Of a DNA stretch of 64,000 nucleotides, positions 17,801 through 24,565 are shown piece after piece. The translations under genes were made by a program, and so were the position numbers. Below the pieces are notes generated by a model, which did no database searches, was not told where the DNA came from, and saw only the letters and a list, made by a program, of their open reading frames with translations. Each line of letters begins with the position of its first letter. Positions within the stretch are counted from its first letter, which is position 1. The stretch lies in the IMG/VR virus record IMGVR_UViG_3300042691_027621, positions 1 through 64,000 of that record; one strand, written 5' to 3'. This DNA is from a virus.

Positions 17801-18021
17801 GCCTTGGCGCCTTCTACGCCAGCCTTGGCTACACTGGTTAGCGCATCAGCAGCCGCGGTTGTGCCTTTGGTAAAATTTGTAATGCCATGTTTGCTTTTCA
17901 TTGCAGCATCTTGCACTTCGTCAGCAGTGCTCTGATGCATACGGCCATACAATTCCATCTCCCGGTTTACCCGGCTCATTAAGTCTGCTAATTCTTGTGC
18001 TTGCTGATTTACGTCGGCCAT
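14893..18021 (-). CDS. Tape measure protein with an M15-type peptidase domain
   Basis: 1042 residues. N-terminal ~130 residues contain hydrophobic helices (LAGAALTLLIPGGPLIKGLIAGLTAVTAATAEYI); residues ~150-700 are long Ala/Lys/Glu/Gln helices typical of a tail length ruler. Near the C-terminus AEGGIVQPTPGGTPAVIGEGGTAEAVMPL is the usual tape-measure tail motif. A Gly/Pro-rich linker (about 675-735) leads to a D-Ala-D-Ala carboxypeptidase-like M15 core: VNSAYRSDQKQAELW (~768), SLHGVGNAVDIS (~825, the SxHxxGxAxD zinc motif) and DHPHVQM (~863, the second His pair). It therefore probably both sets tail length and cuts peptidoglycan during DNA entry. It lies just upstream of gp20 and divergent from gp26/gp51. 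Confidence 0.85.
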   Translation of the reverse strand: MADVNQQAQELADLMSRVNREMELYGRMHQSTADEVQDAAMKSKHGITNFTKGTTAAADALTSVAKAGVEGAKAMYEGKKGAAAFNSSIDELSNAAKLAGAALTLLIPGGPLIKGLIAGLTAVTAATAEYIKAANVMADKIYDGYSKLAKAGGAASDGMTGVYQGAKKLGLSMNELDSYVGLIADNAGDLTLFAGSVADGRKKFEDMGAAMEPYRKSLMAAGYTQQEINDASMQYLRLQSRIGQSQNLTTKELAEGANKYLKEQDALTQLTGMSRKEQEQALEAARSQQRFRAKLEEMRNSGDAKQIAAADEMEVTYKMLYKRSKEAATGYGDLATGMMGTDAAMKLYQSTQGEALNILDKQKAGQLKGIEAFDQTGKAVGRVTKEMNYLYQMGVGEETMLKISEGAELGLATQKDNAAEAEKIREDMKKQGRDGGKAADGITDQYAENIKKQQALNKKMEDAVFVGIDKALSVTEKLGNVTNVLADQFTMLSKALNKVLGFFGLGVKEPAKEQPKTAQETKAAAATSKERDVAKPLQERADLLAKQLEADEKSLKDAKRAGKYGEELKPLEEKIAKNKEEYAKASQSLLDQEKKIADAAREERKVRQQQRLDQGELARLETMNVSEVERLAKLNEERANLAAKGVSTAKVEQKIADTKASIDTRSGQISTLKGKLAPVAGGGAVPAGGGGAAGGGAAPTTAPTRSSTPPPPSAGAPDGQPGQPTPAGQAQGGGKGSLKIGPNADMSGLNNEMISRLQKFAESTGKSVDVNSAYRSDQKQAELWVRGHILNEPGVHMPAAPKDDQEITYQGKTYNVKGSGKGSLHGVGNAVDISVAGMGKSKGPMDELLANAGLFRPFIAKDHPHVQMLAEGGIVQPTPGGTPAVIGEGGTAEAVMPLKGNRIPVDFPDEIKKYFQFQSQVDNLKFLKGDTGKDTYQDVDSVVAASQAKMFAKLSDMKTELMAKGFDREMLENYGEEDKKSGPKTEADVVDLQSRYNDDVVAESIKENVAQTKTLIDMISELVREQRNANDISTKILQVTSN

Positions 18022-18046
18022 GCTTGGTTACCTATAAGTAGAAGTA

Positions 18047-18054
18047 TATTTATA
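18047..18054 (-). promoter_or_regulatory. T4-type late promoter TATAAATA for tape measure-head operon
   Basis: Exact octamer on the minus strand, 25 bases before the tape-measure ATG. It would drive the whole minus-strand head operon. On the plus strand TATAAGTA at 18033-18040 is a one-mismatch candidate for gp26. Confidence 0.75.
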
Positions 18055-18062
18055 GGTGACAA

Positions 18063-18905
18063 ATGAACCAAACTGCTAACCCACTACGTCAATATTTTCG
18101 TCGTCCCAGCATCTATCTCAGACTGCCCAGTGGCGGAGATTTTTGGCCTCCGGAGTCGCTGAATTCTACGCAAAACGGTGAGCTTCCAGTTTTTCCCATG
18201 ACTGCCATCGACGAGATCACATATCGCACTCCAGATGCACTGTTTAACGGAGAAGCTGTGGTGTCAGTGATTCAAAGCTGTATTCCCAGCATTACCAACG
18301 CCTGGGACACTCCCGGATCAGACCTCAACAGTATCTTGGTTGCTATTCGAATTGCCAGCTATGGGCATGAATTGGAAATGGCATCCGTTTGCCCGGCCTG
18401 TCAAAACGAAGGTGAATACAAACTAGATCTACGCACAGTATTGGATCAACTACAAACTCCTGATTTCAAGTACAGTGTCAATCACGGTGATCTGCAGATA
18501 TTTTTCCAGCCCATTAGCTACCGACATCAGCAGGAAACCAATGCTACACAATTTGAAGAACAAAAAACAATTCAAATGATTCCTGGATCAGACCTGCCAG
18601 ATGATGAGAAAATAAAGAGACTCAATGCTGCACTCAAGCGCATCACGGAACTCACAGTAAATGCGCTCAAACACAGCATTGCTGGTATTAAAACTCCTAG
18701 TGCACTGGTCACTGAACCAGAATTTATTCAAGAATTTTTGAACAACTGTGATCGAACATTGTTTAACCAAATTAGAGATCATGTGATTGAACTGCGTCAG
18801 GCCAGTGAACTCAAGCCCTTGCAGATCAAGTGTAACAATTGCAACCATGAGTACAGTCAACCATTGACCTTGGACATGGCCAGTTTTTTCGCAGCCGCCT
18901 CCTGA
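18063..18905 (+). CDS. 26: Baseplate hub assembly protein gp26 (T4_baseplate family)
   Basis: 280 residues (T4 gp26 is 208). The N-terminus RRPSIYLRLPSGGDFWPPESL, then GELPVFPMTAIDEITYRTPDALFNGEAVVSVIQSCIP, identifies the T4-like gp26 family. Two Cys pairs, CPAC at 110-113 and CNNC at 257-260, could form one zinc site each or one shared ribbon. It starts 42 bases from the divergent tape-measure gene, with GGTGA upstream. The 3' end contains T-TTT-TTC at 18884-18890, a classical -1 slippery heptamer in the right phase; a shift there continues into the gp51 frame. In T4 gp26 is needed to assemble the baseplate hub; a chaperone role for the tape measure is inferred from this layout. Confidence 0.88.
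   Translation: MNQTANPLRQYFRRPSIYLRLPSGGDFWPPESLNSTQNGELPVFPMTAIDEITYRTPDALFNGEAVVSVIQSCIPSITNAWDTPGSDLNSILVAIRIASYGHELEMASVCPACQNEGEYKLDLRTVLDQLQTPDFKYSVNHGDLQIFFQPISYRHQQETNATQFEEQKTIQMIPGSDLPDDEKIKRLNAALKRITELTVNALKHSIAGIKTPSALVTEPEFIQEFLNNCDRTLFNQIRDHVIELRQASELKPLQIKCNNCNHEYSQPLTLDMASFFAAAS
18884..18890 (+). promoter_or_regulatory. Putative -1 ribosomal frameshift site T-TTT-TTC
   Basis: In the gp26 frame the codons are AGT-TTT-TTC; the heptamer T TTT TTC permits both tRNAs to re-pair one base back. The -1 product reads ...MASFFRSRLLTLSYEEID and runs into gp51. The zero frame stops 13 bases later. I did not find a clear downstream pseudoknot by eye. Confidence 0.6.
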
Positions 18906-19120
18906 CCTTAAGCTACGAAGAAATTGACAAGCTGGTCCAACAAATGGATCAGGAGGCTGACTCATTGCGCAAACAAGGACTCAAAATGTCATGGTACATG
19001 CGAGGAGGAGCTTCTTACGAGGATGTGATGAACATGAGCTATCATGAACGTGCCATGCTCAATGAGTTGATCAAAGAAAACTTAGAAACCACACAAAAAT
19101 CCAAACTACCATTCTTCTAA
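18890..19120 (+). CDS. 51: gp51-like hub assembly protein, probably made as gp26-gp51 frameshift product
   Basis: The frame open from 18851 to the stop at 19118-19120 encodes RSRLLTLSYEEIDKLVQQMDQEADSL and then GLKMSWYMRGGASYEDVMNMSYHERAMLNELIKENLETTQKSKLPFF. The 'SWYMRGG...ENLE.T.K..LPFF' pattern is the small gp51 (baseplate hub assembly catalyst) family of T4-like phages. The first in-frame ATG is 18944, but it has no ribosome site and would discard the conserved-looking LTLSYEEIDKLVQQ. No normal start codon is available upstream within the open frame; entry by -1 frameshift from gp26 at 18884-18890 explains this. The start given here is the first codon read after the shift. The stop overlaps the next ATG (TAATG). 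Confidence 0.7.
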   Translation, partial: RSRLLTLSYEEIDKLVQQMDQEADSLRKQGLKMSWYMRGGASYEDVMNMSYHERAMLNELIKENLETTQKSKLPFF

Positions 19121-19626
19121 TGTTAGATATAGAAAAAGTTAAACGAGATATTGAGCAGTGGATTGTGAACTTTGTAGAAGTTCCGCACCCTGCGTTGGGC
19201 GGATTTCCGCCTTGTCCTTACGCCCGTAGTTCACGACTTAAAAACAGTTATGATGTGATCATTGGCACAGATCCTTACTATGATCTCAATAATCAAGCAC
19301 GCCACGGCATGGGCGACAAAGAAGTTGTTATATATGTTTATGATCCTGTGGAATGGCCACATGACCAGTTTGCAGCAAATATAGATCAGGCCAATCAAGA
19401 CTTTTTGCTGGCTGCTGACTTGTTGTCTTTGGAAGATCATCCTGCTGATCAAGAGATAGTCAACGGAATTTGTATGAATCAAGGCACTTATGCACTAGCA
19501 CTAGTGCAAAGTGTAAGCGATCTTGATGCCAAAGCACGCTTGATGGCACGCAAAGGCTTCTATGATACTTGGCCGGAAGACTATCTTACAGCACTATTTC
19601 AACACAGAGAGGATCCTCGAAAGTGA
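19120..19626 (+). CDS. Conserved hypothetical protein
   Basis: 168 residues, acidic, no signal or membrane segment. The N-terminal third has FVEVPHPALGGFPPCPYAR, with one Cys in a Pro-rich loop, then a mostly alpha/beta pattern (YDVIIGTD, KEVVIYVYDP) and a helical C-terminus ending DPRK. I recognise the 'LGG.PPCPYAR' phrase from hypothetical proteins in environmental phages and bacteria but not a function. It starts within the gp51 stop (TAATG) and overlaps the next gene by four bases (GTGA), so it belongs to a tightly coupled plus-strand operon. Confidence 0.7.
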   Translation: MLDIEKVKRDIEQWIVNFVEVPHPALGGFPPCPYARSSRLKNSYDVIIGTDPYYDLNNQARHGMGDKEVVIYVYDPVEWPHDQFAANIDQANQDFLLAADLLSLEDHPADQEIVNGICMNQGTYALALVQSVSDLDAKARLMARKGFYDTWPEDYLTALFQHREDPRK

Positions 19627-20054
19627 CGTACCAGTTTGCCAGAATCAATTTAGAAAAAACAACATACCAGCCCCAAGTGGATTGGTTCTATATCACTGAG
19701 CCTGATATTGCTGAACTGCAAGACATTTATCGAACCTACTGCATCTACAAACACTTTGGCAGTGTGATGCCGTTGTTTGACAGCCAGTTCACAGAACCAG
19801 GTATGGATCTCATTGGCTACAGGGATCAAGGCCAACTGGTGGCGTTTTCAATGATGAAACGCTACGATGACAAAAATTTATTAGCCGCACAATTTGCCTG
19901 GAACTATCGCAAACCCCGATTACGTTTGGGAATTTCAAGTTTACAGACAGAATGTGCAATCTACAGACAGCGAGGATTTGAATACTTGTATTTGGATCAA
20001 GCGCACTTGTACAAACAGGACCTCGAAGGTTTTGAAATACTAGGACCACTATAA
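19623..20054 (+). CDS. Possible GNAT-fold acyl/aminoacyl transferase-like protein
   Basis: 143 residues from GTG 19623, chosen because AGAGG lies 10 bases upstream and the start overlaps the previous stop (GTGA). The second half, LIGYRDQGQLVAFSMMKRYD followed by KPRLRLGISSLQTECAIYRQRGFEYLYLDQ, has the strand-helix layout of a GNAT domain, like the C-terminal half of bacterial leucyl/arginyl-tRNA-protein transferases. A clear acetyl-CoA loop is not visible. The start of the next gene follows its stop directly. The role in phage biology is unknown; modification of a neighbour protein is only a guess. Confidence 0.6.
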   Translation: MTYQFARINLEKTTYQPQVDWFYITEPDIAELQDIYRTYCIYKHFGSVMPLFDSQFTEPGMDLIGYRDQGQLVAFSMMKRYDDKNLLAAQFAWNYRKPRLRLGISSLQTECAIYRQRGFEYLYLDQAHLYKQDLEGFEILGPL

Positions 20055-20389
20055 TGGACATTTACACAATTTGGGCAGACAAAGAAGGCGACATCTCAGA
20101 CTTGGACTGGGTCAACGGCATGAAAAGTTTCTTTGATCATTTGAAATCAGAAGGCCGGATGGAAGACTATCGCATCACTAGATGCAAGATGGGTTTTAGG
20201 TCAATCGCAGACATGCCGGAATGGATGATACTGATGGAGTTCCGAGACATGGCGCAGATGGACTCAGCATTTAAACGTGTTGCTCCTCTTGAAGGCGAAC
20301 TAGAAACCAAACACAAGTCATTCAATCAGTTTGTTTCTGGAACCATACAACATGCACTGTTCCGTGACTGGCCGGACCAGAATCTATGA
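20054..20389 (+). CDS. Small alpha/beta protein, DUF6616-like
   Basis: 111 residues. Pattern MDIYTIWADKEGDISDLDWVNGMKSFFDHLKSEGRMEDYRITRCKMG then EWMILMEFRDMAQMDSAFKRV matches small bacterial proteins with a ferredoxin-like dimeric barrel fold (I associate it with DUF6616). No catalytic residues are evident. It starts immediately after the preceding stop and overlaps the next gene by four bases (ATGA). It was probably acquired from a bacterium, since such proteins are cellular; its use to the phage is unknown. Confidence 0.6.
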   Translation: MDIYTIWADKEGDISDLDWVNGMKSFFDHLKSEGRMEDYRITRCKMGFRSIADMPEWMILMEFRDMAQMDSAFKRVAPLEGELETKHKSFNQFVSGTIQHALFRDWPDQNL

Positions 20390-20760
20390 AAGTCATGGCA
20401 CCTATATCAGTAGGTGAACTGATTGACAAAATCACCATTCTAGAAATCAAACAACTCAGTGCTCGCACAGATCAACAGCGTGGCAACATTGATCGTGAAC
20501 TAGAACAGCTGATCAACATACTTGACTCATTGAGTCTGACTGAAGAGATTGCTGATTTACGAGCCAAGCTACGCGGGGTCAATCAAGCATTGTGGTACAT
20601 TGAAGACTACAAACGCCAATGCGAACGAGCTGACAGTTTTGAAGCTGGTTTTATCACGGCCGCAAGACAAGTTTATATCAAGAACGATCAACGTGCTGAC
20701 ATCAAACGCAAGATCAACGAGCTGTGTGGCAGTGATATCGTAGAAGAAAAAATTTACTAA
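20386..20760 (+). CDS. DUF6165 family protein
   Basis: 124 residues. SVGELIDKITILEIK near the N-terminus, then LRGVNQALWYIEDYKRQCE and VYIKNDQRADIKRKINELCGSDIVEEKIY at the C-terminus match the DUF6165 family closely. It is all-helical and soluble. In bacteria such genes often lie near TPR and glycosyltransferase genes of surface polysaccharide loci, and this window also has a TPR-glycosyltransferase (6773-7921) and a glycosyltransferase cluster (61010-63797), though not adjacent. Function is unknown. Coupled to the preceding gene by an ATGA overlap. Confidence 0.7.
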   Translation: MKVMAPISVGELIDKITILEIKQLSARTDQQRGNIDRELEQLINILDSLSLTEEIADLRAKLRGVNQALWYIEDYKRQCERADSFEAGFITAARQVYIKNDQRADIKRKINELCGSDIVEEKIY

Positions 20761-20772
20761 CAATATCAAATC

Positions 20773-21843
20773 ATGACAACAAAAATCATTGCTTTTTTAA
20801 CTGGAACAAATACTGGTTGCACATTTCTTGATTGGAGTGTGTTGTATTTGTCAGGGCAGACTGAGTTTTATTCATTCTTAGACCAAGATTACATACCATT
20901 GACACATAATCCAGTGACTCCGCTCAATGCGCACGGACACAAGAAAAATCATCTATGTGGGTTTGATCGAAACTCCGAAGAAGTCAAAACATTTTTGAAT
21001 CATTGTCAGGGGTTGTTGACCTTGTACCCTTGGACCTTGCGTTTTTCACAGGCTGCTGAACAAAACGGTATAGACATAGAATCTTCAATTCTTACGCAAG
21101 ATTTGATTGACAAGATTGAAGATTCCATGGCTCAGGATTTAAAAAAACTTTGGTTGTATTTGCATTCATTACAAGCCAAAGTGGTGTACGTAGAAGACGA
21201 TCCTAATCTGTCCTTGGCACATGTGGACCGTCGCAGTACTGAAGGTGGCATTAAAATGTTTAAGCCATCAACTCTAGAAGAAATTGACAAAGAATATCAA
21301 GAAATATTTTATTCAGACAGTATAAAAGCCTGGCAAGATCTTGGACTAAACAACATCTGGGATGACAGAGAACGGCGTGCATTAGACTTTCGACATCACC
21401 TTGACTACACACAAGCTAGGCAGCATATGATGCCATTTGATCTACCTCATCTAAGAGTCAACACCTCTGAGCTTTGGACGCAAGGAGAATGGGTAATAAA
21501 ACAGGTCATGGCTTTTTGTGAGCTTGAGATTGACCAATCTCGTTGGGAACACTGGACGGTTATGTATCAGCAATGGAAAGATAAACTGCAACAGAGAATA
21601 TTATTCTGTTATAGATTACCAACAATATTGAAATCCATAGTTAATAATTGGTATTACGACATTGGTGAGCTGACATTCATGCAAGAAGTTGTAGTGCAAC
21701 ATCTGTTGATTTACAAACATCAGTTGAATCTCAAAACATGGGAATTGTCTAAATTTCCACGCAATGCACAAGACCTACACAAACTTCTGGAACCAAATAT
21801 ACATTCAGTGCCAGACATCTACAATATAAGATCTACTGCGTAG
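20773..21843 (+). CDS. Uncharacterised protein, possibly sulfotransferase-like
   Basis: 356 residues. It opens TTKIIAFLTGTNTGCTFLDWSVLYLSG, a strand-loop-helix that could be the phosphosulfate-binding loop of a P-loop sulfotransferase-like fold, but the canonical lysine is absent. It continues with Trp/His-rich helices and the C-terminal YKHQLNLKTWELSKFP and LHKLLEPNI phrases I associate with hypothetical proteins of T4-like cyanophages. The gene is clearly A+T-richer than its neighbours (one counted line, 21601-21660, is 25% G+C), suggesting separate origin. It is the last plus gene before the noncoding block. Confidence 0.6.
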   Translation: MTTKIIAFLTGTNTGCTFLDWSVLYLSGQTEFYSFLDQDYIPLTHNPVTPLNAHGHKKNHLCGFDRNSEEVKTFLNHCQGLLTLYPWTLRFSQAAEQNGIDIESSILTQDLIDKIEDSMAQDLKKLWLYLHSLQAKVVYVEDDPNLSLAHVDRRSTEGGIKMFKPSTLEEIDKEYQEIFYSDSIKAWQDLGLNNIWDDRERRALDFRHHLDYTQARQHMMPFDLPHLRVNTSELWTQGEWVIKQVMAFCELEIDQSRWEHWTVMYQQWKDKLQQRILFCYRLPTILKSIVNNWYYDIGELTFMQEVVVQHLLIYKHQLNLKTWELSKFPRNAQDLHKLLEPNIHSVPDIYNIRSTA

Positions 21844-22275
21844 ATCAGTTGTTTTCGCTATCGCTCAACAACTATTTTATTTAAAGAGCGAAGCGATTAA
21901 GTATTCATCCAGATCCAATGGTCACACTTTGCCCGCACAGGGCAAAGAAACTTCATCCGAGTCGGGCAAGTCACTTAGCGTTACAGCATTGCAGAGGCGG
22001 TTGTCCGGTACCTCGAGCTGCGTCTTTATCACAACGGCGGTTTGTATCACATACGCTAACATGCATACAAACGTGTACTATCACTAGTACGTCTTTTTCC
22101 CTTTTAAAATTCTGTTCAAACAATCAAACCGCAGGTGTTAAGCGATCGTGGTCCTGTCAAGGATACTGATTGAGTGCTCGCTGGCGCGGCGAGGCTTCGG
22201 ATCCCTGCGACACTGGGCCCAGGTTTCTACTGTTCGGCACACGAGGTTGACCTGTGCGAGTCCTAACTGCCTAGT
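21844..22275 (+). ncRNA. Structured noncoding region between convergent genes, candidate RNA
   Basis: 432 bases with no convincing gene on either strand. It contains several clear hairpins: AGTTGTT/AACAACT (about 21846-21872); CTTTGCCC-GCACA-GGGCAAAG, a perfect 8-pair stem (21927-21947); GTACTA-TCAC-TAGTAC followed by GTCTTTTT (22075-22096); CTCGC/GCGAG (22177-22193); the palindrome CTGGGCCCAG (22213-22222); and GCACA-cga-GG-TTGA-CC-TGTGC (22237-22257). The last 100 bases are visibly G+C-rich compared with flanking coding DNA. I could not fold it as a tRNA on either strand. It may be a small RNA, a packaging or replication site, or decayed sequence; the strand given is only a guess, based on the U-rich terminator-like hairpin. 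Confidence 0.4.
22073..22096 (+). terminator. Terminator-like hairpin in the noncoding block
   Basis: Perfect 6-pair stem GTACTA/TAGTAC (22075-22080 with 22085-22090), TCAC loop, two G-T wobble extensions, then CTTTTT. It could end transcription from the plus operon or of a small RNA. Confidence 0.5.
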
Positions 22276-22704
22276 TTAGATTTTGTTGATTATGTGACTG
22301 CCATGTACACGAACTTGGATGTGTCCGTTATACCAGTCTTTTGATTCTAGCACTCTGCGTGAAAATTGTTCTCTTGCTTCGATATAGCTGCACTCTGATT
22401 TGCTTTTACAGTAATAAAGTATTTCTCTTGTAAAATTGTCTTTGCCTAAAAGTTCTACATCCTTGGACAGTTCTGGTGAGCTACCGTAGTAGTCTCTCCA
22501 GTCTGAATCCACTTTGGTGCGAATCTTCTTTTTCTTTTTAGTGCCGTTCTTGAGTTTGACTGTACGTTGTGTGGTACGAGAGAATTTTGCTAGTTTTTTG
22601 CCTATGTATTTGCGTTGATTGGTGACGTTGGTTATAAGATACACAAAGCCTACGCAGTCTTCGGGTAGCTCCTCTACAAGTTGATTGTTGTAAAACCATG
22701 TCAT
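22276..22704 (-). CDS. GIY-YIG family nuclease
   Basis: 142 residues. The motif pair VYLI (21-24) and KYIG (32-35), Arg70 in DWRDYYGS, and Glu109 in CSYIEAREQF reproduce the GIY-YIG catalytic layout; a basic insert (38-65, with a run of five lysines) could bind DNA. The family includes Seg-type homing endonucleases and repair nucleases; closely similar small proteins occur in T4-like environmental phages. It is the last gene of the minus replication operon, 37 bases after gp46, and lies against the structured noncoding region. No separate DNA-binding domain is visible, so mobility (homing) is possible but not shown. Confidence 0.7.
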   Translation of the reverse strand: MTWFYNNQLVEELPEDCVGFVYLITNVTNQRKYIGKKLAKFSRTTQRTVKLKNGTKKKKKIRTKVDSDWRDYYGSSPELSKDVELLGKDNFTREILYYCKSKSECSYIEAREQFSRRVLESKDWYNGHIQVRVHGSHIINKI

Positions 22705-22741
22705 CCATGTTAGTTATCTGCTGCCTGTCTAAATGTTATTT

Positions 22742-24505
22742 TTATGCCAAATCTACGTCAGTATTGTATTGTGTAAAGCCGTTTTCTTTGATCACTTTGA
22801 GAATGTTCTCAACACGACCAGCTAGTTCGTCTTTGTGACTCACAAGCCAGATACTCTTGTGGCGTTCGCGACTCATCTTCTTCAACAAGCCCAGACCGTT
22901 TTCTACACCCTGTGTGTCCAGACCATTGTCCATGAGCTCGTCGATGAACAGCAAGTTGATGGGATGATATAGGCTTTCCCAAACATCGCGGAATGCCCAG
23001 CTCATTGAAAGTATCAATCGGGTACGTTCGCCGCGACTCAAGTTATCAAAGTCCAGTTCTCGACCCAGTTCTTCAATGCTCACAGAAAGATCATTCTGGA
23101 ACTTTACTGTGTGTGGAAGACCAATACGATCCAAGTAGTGTGTGAGACGTTGATTGAGATAGCTCAAGTTTTGGTCAATGATTTTCTTGCGCACAAAGCT
23201 GTCTTTTGATGTTAACAGTTTTAGCAAGAAGTCTTGATGCTCTTGCAGCCTGGTAAGATCATTCAGTGTATCGTAGCTTACTGTCTGTAGAGCTTGGCCT
23301 TGCATGTCAGAAATTTGTTCGCCATACGGGTCTACCTCATTTTGACGAGTTTCTAGACTGTTTTTAAGTGTGCTCAAAGTATTGCGATGGTTTAGTGCAT
23401 TTTCCAAGGTATCGTAGAACACAATGGGTGCTGTGCCCAACGGACCCAGTTTGGACAATGTGTCTTGATGTTCTTGCCTTTGAGTATCATTGGCCAGGAG
23501 TTGCAGTGCAATTTCCTGTAGGCTTTTTTCGCGATCAGCACGAACTTTGTCTAAACTGTTGTCGTGTATCTCTGTACCACAAGCAAAACACCGATGTTGT
23601 TGGATCTCTTTAAGATCTTTGTCTAGTTGTTGTTTTTGTTTTTGTAGCTTGATGTCGTCAGTGGCAATTTGTCGTATCCAAAGATTCAAGTCATCAATGG
23701 ATTTTTTCTTGACGTGATAGGCGTCAAGATCACGATGGGCCTGGATTTCAACGTCAATGTTGATGTGTTCTAGGTCTGTGATAGCTTGTGCAAAATTTGC
23801 ACAATCCTCAGTTTGTTTTTTCAACCAAAGTGTCTGGCGCTTGCGCAGGCTTTCTATCTGCTCTTCAATGCGCTTGTTGGCTTCTTGTACTGCACGAATG
23901 CGAAATTCTTCTTGCGAGATAGCATCCTTGGTTTGTCGATTTAACTCTTTGACACGATCTGCACGTTCGCTGAGTTGCGTAATACCCAACAACTGTTCAA
24001 TGATGATTCTTTGTTCATTGGCTTTCAGACTCAGGAACGGTTCGGTATAAGTGTTCAGAGCCAGTACATGTTTAAACATGTCATGACTCATACCTAGTAT
24101 ATGCTCAATAGCATCCTGCGTTTCTCTGCTGTCACCTTGTGCTTCATCAGTAGCAGACTGTTCTTCGTTGTTGACGTAAAACTTCAGCACATTGGGTTTG
24201 CGTCCACGTTCAATCTTGTATTCTTTGCTGCCAACTGAAAAATCCAAACTCACCAACATGTGTTTAGCATTGGTCTTGTTCACAAGATTGTCCTTGCGAA
24301 TGTTTGACAGTGCATTGCCATACAAGGCATAGCTCAGTGCATTGATGATGGTGGTCTTACCAGTGCCGTTGCGACTGCCATCGCCACCTAGGTCAAGGTT
24401 CTCGCCTAGTACTAGAGTAAGGTCTCTGCGGTCAAAGTCAATGCCTTGTGTGGCATTGCCCACACTCATAAAGTTTTTTACAGTTAAATTTTTAAAACGA
24501 ATCAA
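22742..24505 (-). CDS. 46: Recombination endonuclease subunit gp46 (SMC/Rad50-like ATPase)
   Basis: 587 residues (T4 gp46 is 560). A Walker A loop is present in GSRNGTGKTTI (around 43-53), a Rad50-type zinc hook CFAC near residue 305 between two coiled-coil arms, an ABC signature LSRGERTRL near 487, and Walker B NLLFIDELMDNGLD near 515, followed by WLVSHKDEL. With gp47 it resects double-strand ends for recombination-dependent replication. The start is TTG at 24505, supported by GGAG six bases upstream; no ATG fits. Unlike in T4, gp46 is separated from gp47 by two cargo genes. Confidence 0.95.
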   Translation of the reverse strand: MIRFKNLTVKNFMSVGNATQGIDFDRRDLTLVLGENLDLGGDGSRNGTGKTTIINALSYALYGNALSNIRKDNLVNKTNAKHMLVSLDFSVGSKEYKIERGRKPNVLKFYVNNEEQSATDEAQGDSRETQDAIEHILGMSHDMFKHVLALNTYTEPFLSLKANEQRIIIEQLLGITQLSERADRVKELNRQTKDAISQEEFRIRAVQEANKRIEEQIESLRKRQTLWLKKQTEDCANFAQAITDLEHINIDVEIQAHRDLDAYHVKKKSIDDLNLWIRQIATDDIKLQKQKQQLDKDLKEIQQHRCFACGTEIHDNSLDKVRADREKSLQEIALQLLANDTQRQEHQDTLSKLGPLGTAPIVFYDTLENALNHRNTLSTLKNSLETRQNEVDPYGEQISDMQGQALQTVSYDTLNDLTRLQEHQDFLLKLLTSKDSFVRKKIIDQNLSYLNQRLTHYLDRIGLPHTVKFQNDLSVSIEELGRELDFDNLSRGERTRLILSMSWAFRDVWESLYHPINLLFIDELMDNGLDTQGVENGLGLLKKMSRERHKSIWLVSHKDELAGRVENILKVIKENGFTQYNTDVDLA

Positions 24506-24527
24506 TATCTACTCCGCAATAGTACAT

Positions 24528-24556
24528 AGTGTAGCAATTTTTAAGAAGTTAAGCAA
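24528..24556 (-). promoter_or_regulatory. Candidate sigma-70-type promoter upstream of gp46
   Basis: TTGCTT (24551-24556) and TACACT (24528-24533) on the minus strand, separated by 17 bases, lie between the AMP-ligase stop and the gp46 TTG start. It could keep gp46 expressed independently of the cargo genes. Confidence 0.4.
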
Positions 24557-24565
24557 GTTTTTCGA

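Noticed and set aside
21918-22169. An 83-codon plus-strand frame in the noncoding block
   Set aside because: Composition (many His, Ser, Thr, Cys) is not protein-like, no ribosome site, and it runs across several hairpins.
21844-22275. tRNA gene in the intergenic block
   Set aside because: No arrangement of acceptor, anticodon and T arms with a proper TTC loop could be made on either strand.
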